Assembly (NCBI GenBank): GCA_025642075.2
Contig: JAODUO010000181.1
Span: forward strand, 235,001-299,000
Length of the DNA: 64,000 nucleotides
Reading direction: 5' to 3'
DNA from: Ridgeia piscesae
Taxonomy: Eukaryota; Annelida; Polychaeta; Sabellida; Siboglinidae
Positions 53,289 to 64,000 of the stretch are shown here, piece by piece. Within the stretch, counting starts at the first letter, position 1, and every line of letters begins with the position of its first letter. The notes beneath the pieces are model-generated. The model was not told the DNA's origin and did not search any database. It saw nothing but the letters and a program-made list of their open reading frames with translations. The position numbers were made by a program, and so were the translations under genes.

Positions 53289-53834
53289 CTAGTTTAACAA
53301 GTTGCAACCTGTTCCATTGTCCATCGATCGAAGCAGGTTCTCGGAGAACACTGCTCCGCCCTTTCCGCTTAGATGGGTGCCATCTCTCATATACATGTTT
53401 TCTTTCCCAACAAAATATCCCCACAAATCTACAAATCCAACTCCTTCTTCTTCACACATCTGCTCTACTAGTGCGTTAATTGCCATCCTCTTGCAGTTTC
53501 TATATGGTGCTCCCCTTCCCCTCATCACTGGCAAGATTCCTGAGAGTATGATCTGTTCAACTCTTGTCTTCTTCAGTGCCCCTACTAACTCTCTGTATCT
53601 CTTTACTATCCTGGTTGTTCCATCCCTGTCTGCATTGTTCGTCCCTACATGTATTAATATAGACCCCCCTCGGCCATGTCCTAATACGTTCTCTACCCGT
53701 TCAGTCACATGCTCTATCCTAGCCCCCGGAAGACAAACAACAACGTCTTCTCCTTTGCTTAATGTCCTGTCTGTCTTTCGCAAAATGGAGTCTCCCATAA
53801 ATACCCTTTCTGTTCTCAATGCCCCCTCGAGCAC
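53289..53834 (-). CDS. LINE ORF1-like SGNH/GDSL esterase
   Basis: 181-residue intact frame with block I GDSI (near residue 15), block III HVGTNN (~70) and block V DGTHLSGKG (~155), the Ser, Asn and Asp/His positions of SGNH hydrolases. Esterase-type ORF1 proteins are known from CR1/L2-clade LINEs. It sits just upstream of the endonuclease half on the same strand. Confidence 0.8.
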   Translation of the reverse strand: MLEGALRTERVFMGDSILRKTDRTLSKGEDVVVCLPGARIEHVTERVENVLGHGRGGSILIHVGTNNADRDGTTRIVKRYRELVGALKKTRVEQIILSGILPVMRGRGAPYRNCKRMAINALVEQMCEEEGVGFVDLWGYFVGKENMYMRDGTHLSGKGGAVFSENLLRSMDNGTGCNLLN

Positions 53835-53971
53835 TGCTTCGACGAGTAACTACGTCACGCTCTACAGACAACATCATCAAGGCTTCAACTTCATCATTAT
53901 CATTGCTAATCACCAACATAACAAAGATAACGAGACAATTTGAATAGCAGCTATACCCATAGAACAGCAAA

Positions 53972-55367
53972 TGTACAGATACAGGCTTGGAACACTGCAA
54001 AGCAGTCTGCGTAACACGGCTCGCTGCACGTGTCACAGAGCGTCATGGTTGACAACAGTGAGACCAGGGATTCAGAAACTTCCTCGTGTAGGGTCGCAGT
54101 GACTGAGTTGGTTTGATACAAATGAGATCACGTGCATTGACGTAATTATACCAAGATATCAGCAACGATACAGACATGTTTACTTAATTGATAGGTACTA
54201 TAACGTATCGTGAAAATGACATATGTTATGTAAAAACGATTGTTGTGGGATAAAAACGCCTACCTTGGGTGAATTATACCTTATGGTTAACATATTGCTC
54301 TAGCAAAGGGACAATGCGCCGACGAATTAAGTTCTTTTTGAATGTATATCCTGAAAACTGCCTGTTATCAGACTTTGAATACTGGCTATTTTATTAAAGC
54401 TAACAACCTCTTTGGGAGTATTAAGCTGTTTTTATAATATACTTCATTATTTATTATTATTCAATGTCTTGATTAAGTGGACGAATTCCCCCTCCCTACC
54501 CGGCTGTTGATATACTACTATTCTTAATGCGTAAGGGTGGTAGTATAACATGCATGCTATTAATATTATTATTATTGGTATTTATATTGGTATATTTATT
54601 ACTACAACTGCGTTCATAGGCATGGCAATGATTTGCTTAGCGTGAGGGTGGTTATTATGCCAAAATAGTCCATAATTAGGTCAACATTAGGTCAGTTGCA
54701 CATTATACGCTTCTAAAAACGAGATTATGGTTTTGTGAATAGGCCGTGTAAATATCGCGCTCGAAAACGAGGTTAGGTGGCATTTAAGGCAGCGACGCCT
54801 TTTTACTATGTTAAAAGATAGGACTTTGCCTTGTTTTTGGTTGATATAATCAGACTATCCCCAATTTGTGTCTATGTTTTCATTTTCCGAAGGATAATTA
54901 TAAGCAGAAGTGGTGAGATACTTCCCCGGTAATAAAAATCACGGAAATCATGCATTTTAAGCGATTATTATGGTGGTTACCATGACATCGGGGGTTACTT
55001 GTGTTTGGTGATCTTGAAACCTAAAGAAGGATGCACTCTTTCGCGCAACACAACCTGCTTTTGGGCAATTGTATACATGCGTTATGACAAGTGGTCAGAT
55101 ATAAGTGCTTACCGTGCTATTATGAAACTACAACCTACATTCAGGTGTTTTATCATAAGCAAAATCCAAATCCAGTTAAAAGACACATACGGCCTAAAAT
55201 CGTTAATACTATGCGCTACGTAAATCGCTATGTCTATGGCAATGACAGCGTGGTCAACTCAATATTAAATCACAGAGTTAAGATAAGAAAGCTATAATAT
55301 AAGATATTGATGACCTGATATTCCTAATATGATGTAACAGAAACCGATGCCTATAATCCATATTTTA
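53972..55367 (-). repeat. Unclassified 1.39-kb repeat, second inverted copy
   Basis: Reverse complement of the copy at 51388-52756 with scattered substitutions and a small insertion near 54360. It carries the same 74-residue frame (54999-55223, plus strand). The two copies face each other across ~1.2 kb of LINE 5' sequence. Confidence 0.78.
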
Positions 55368-57547
55368 TCAGCCTTTGCCTTTAGAAAATCTGCGAGGAGT
55401 CTCGCGGCTGACCACGAGTGACCGGCTGTCAAGGAGTCAATGCATAACGTCAATATCCAGAAAAGAAGCATCAAATAATTATAACTACTCCAGCAGTTTC
55501 ATGGGAAAGAAATAAGACTGCGTTCAATACGAATTAAGTGTGCTATAATTATGTCAACACAAGACTTAACGTTATTACTTATTTACTAAGAACGACTAAC
55601 AAATCGAAACAATGAAAACGGAAACGCGTCATGTTGGCGTAATTCTAAGAACTGCGCATGCTCTCCGTATGGAGTCACTGGTGAAAAAATGTGCGTTGTC
55701 GGTGGTCGACTGGGATTGACAGCCGACGACAGTTGACACATTGCAAATCACTCGATCCTCAGCGGGTAAGAATGACACAACACTTAATGTTATTCAGTAA
55801 GCTGAAATACGACAAAACACACTGCAGGATCAAGCAATTTCGCAAGACAAATCACATCCTAATAAACTATTGTAAACATTACGACGTAGAGTCTACATTG
55901 AACTCTATGTTTATGTTTTATATAACACTGGTGAATGTGAAAGCGACGAAAACACAAAAGCAGCAGTTTATTCATCATGTCAACGGAATTATAACCCATA
56001 AAATATAAGTATTTTGCATCAATGAGTTCTGGTTGCACCGAACACACATGATGCGCTGGAACTTCCTCCCGATTACTTAATCTGCTCCTGTCTGGGCCTG
56101 GGCGAAGTACCTTAACTGTGACACTCAACTTGCTCGGAGCTAACTTGACAGTTATTTATCTGCAGTGCCAGTTAAGGTTCTGACAGATTGCAATATGCAG
56201 TTGACTGCCAATACAGTCATTAGCCAAGGTACCACAAATGGCCACAGTTCCTGAAGACCTGAAGCCACTACAACGGATCAAGAGATCAGTCATTGTCAGG
56301 CCTGGGCAGTGTTAGCTTAGCATTTGAGTCATGACTTCAAGTGTCAGCTGACATGTATGCGCCTGTGCTTCTCCTACTCTTTATTCCGGTACACGCATCA
56401 ACTACCATCACAATTACCATAAATTATGTTTGAAATGATGAAGCTTCGTAAAAAAAACCCAAAAATATAGCAATGTTCACTGTAACCATTTCTGTCAATC
56501 CTTCAGGTAGAGCCATCTACGTAACAAAAACAAACACATACTTGTAAAAAATATGTGCCAAGGCCAAGTACTTTGACGGTCTATAAGTTCTAATCAAAGT
56601 AGGATACTGTACACAGCAAAATGGCAAGTACACGTCCAAGTACAGTTGATGCTGCTCAAGTACTTGAGTAAGTGAACCCATCGCTGGCTGACACTGGTGT
56701 AAATTGCTATGTATAATAATAACATGTGTAATATAAGCAATATACGGCGTATGTTAACACGGATGATTGTCATTCGTTCCAGAGATGCTGGTATGCTTGG
56801 TGTTGTGCGTACACCTGTCTACTACAGTGGCCAAACCAATTGCAGCAACAGGGTATAAAACAGGTGACTTAAATTGCAGCGCCATAAAACATTGCAACAT
56901 GTTGCGTTTGCTGTTGCGTACGTAATCGTATTTTGCAATCATTTCCCCCTTCTTCTACTTTTGTTCGTCTTCTTCGCCTGTGTTTGTGAGCTCGCTCCAT
57001 CTTTCTCTCTCCGATGCACCGATCTTCCAGTCCTTCTAAACGTTTTCTTACAAAACTGTGCAAGGTCGCTAACAACCATGGTCTGATCCTCTCCCTGTCG
57101 TTGATCAGCATTGATTCTCTGCAAGCATCATCTCCAGTCTCTGTGTCCTTTCCATCAGTTACAGACCTTTGCTGGATCGGTAACTTTGTGTTGCCGTACT
57201 GTCCAGGGCCGTGTACACTGTTCATATGTGACACATAATTTGCATTTCTCTTATCGTGAAACGGGGTCGCAGGCCACTTGATTCGAGCCCACACAATACA
57301 TAACTAATGACGTGGACACGTGTATAGAAGATACACCCACAGGCTCATGTCTACATTCATTTCATTTAACAAGGCAGGTAACAACAGGAATAAAATATAA
57401 ATAATTACGGTTTGTTTTGCACGCGGCGGCTCAAACATGAAATAAAGAAAGTGACTGTCTTTGACTAAAATAGAACGAACCTTTCAAATAATTTGTTGAG
57501 TGGTTACTTCGCGTGCGCATGACTTCTCACACTCGTCCTTGTTGCAG
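55368..57547. other. Region upstream of gene C, start of gene not found
   Basis: Unique AT-rich DNA. A 141-residue minus frame at 57294-56869 has a basic patch (HKHRRRRRTKVEEGG) and no family I know; the opposite strand reads a hydrophobic frame. Neither has clear support. Gene C's first exons should lie here or further upstream. Confidence 0.5.

Positions 57548-64000
<6,453 letters not shown>

Larger units (their letters stand above)
49000..53980 (-). mobile_element. CR1/jockey-superfamily LINE, broken, interrupted by another repeat
   Basis: Read 5' to 3' on the minus strand: an ORF1-like SGNH esterase (53834-53289), the N-terminus of an apurinic-type endonuclease ending at MGDFN (53124-52757), a 1.4-kb inserted repeat (51388-52756), the rest of the endonuclease (QWTFLQSTG, GCSDHNQIYF; about 51378-50892), reverse transcriptase pieces (50657-49530, with DNKSPGVDGIPP, GVPQRSVLGPILF and FADDTKVF) and the C-terminus (49519-49025). 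Frameshifts separate RT segments at about 50300, 50080 and 49525. The 3' end ctctcgataagccaaatggc recurs as a relic in gene B's intron. It cannot move autonomously as it stands. Confidence 0.88.

Noticed and set aside
56869..57294. 141-residue minus frame with a basic RRRRR patch as a gene
   Set aside because: No family recognised, no splice or promoter support, and the opposite strand is equally open; left as unassigned.

Overview
The window is eukaryotic nuclear DNA from an animal, most likely a marine invertebrate and possibly a mollusc (the phylum is a guess). It has GT-AG introns, EGF-like exons, poly(A) signals, a tRNA-derived SINE family, LINE reverse transcriptases and very heavy micro- and minisatellite content. 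Most long open frames are repeat shadows. The real coding sequence lies in many short exons, which I found by matching splice signals, intron phases and cysteine patterns.

Three plus-strand genes encode single-pass membrane proteins of one design: EGF-like domains on phase 1-1 exons, a transmembrane exon that leaves in phase 2, a tiny phase 2-to-1 exon, and a cytoplasmic tail. Gene A (before base 1 to 27967, 5' end missing) has 23 EGF-like exons here, a linker exon, a transmembrane exon and a long Ser/Pro/Lys-rich tail. EGF exons 5-23 (4871-20359) are 19 near-identical exons duplicated together with their introns; the core unit is about 630 bp. Gene B (about 35640-47690) appears complete: signal peptide, four EGF-like domains, transmembrane segment and a Gly/Lys-rich tail; the summed exons give 365 residues. 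Gene C (57548 to beyond the window) has at least one EGF exon, a transmembrane exon and three tail exons; its start was not found.

Layout: 1-700 possible exon end plus microsatellites; 701-4087 linker and EGF exons 1-4; 4140-20360 the EGF array, invaded by a SINE, two LINE 3' ends and three minisatellites; 20360-22230 LINE relic and pentamer arrays; 22232-27967 stalk, transmembrane and tail exons; 28000-35600 intergenic with SINE pieces and GC-rich repeats; 35640-47690 gene B; 47700-57500 intergenic with a broken CR1/jockey-like LINE (minus strand) carrying an SGNH-esterase ORF, plus two inverted copies of an unclassified 1.4-kb repeat, one inserted inside the LINE; 57548-64000 gene C and a 1.3-kb minisatellite that runs off the window.

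The main points of interest are the EGF duplicon array (every exon can be skipped without loss of frame), the three-gene family, a 2-bp deletion in a coding 21-bp repeat that shifts the frame of gene A's last exon, and a gene B 5' splice site tandemly copied five times. Function is inferred only as cell-surface or adhesion/receptor-like. No named orthologue was recognised.
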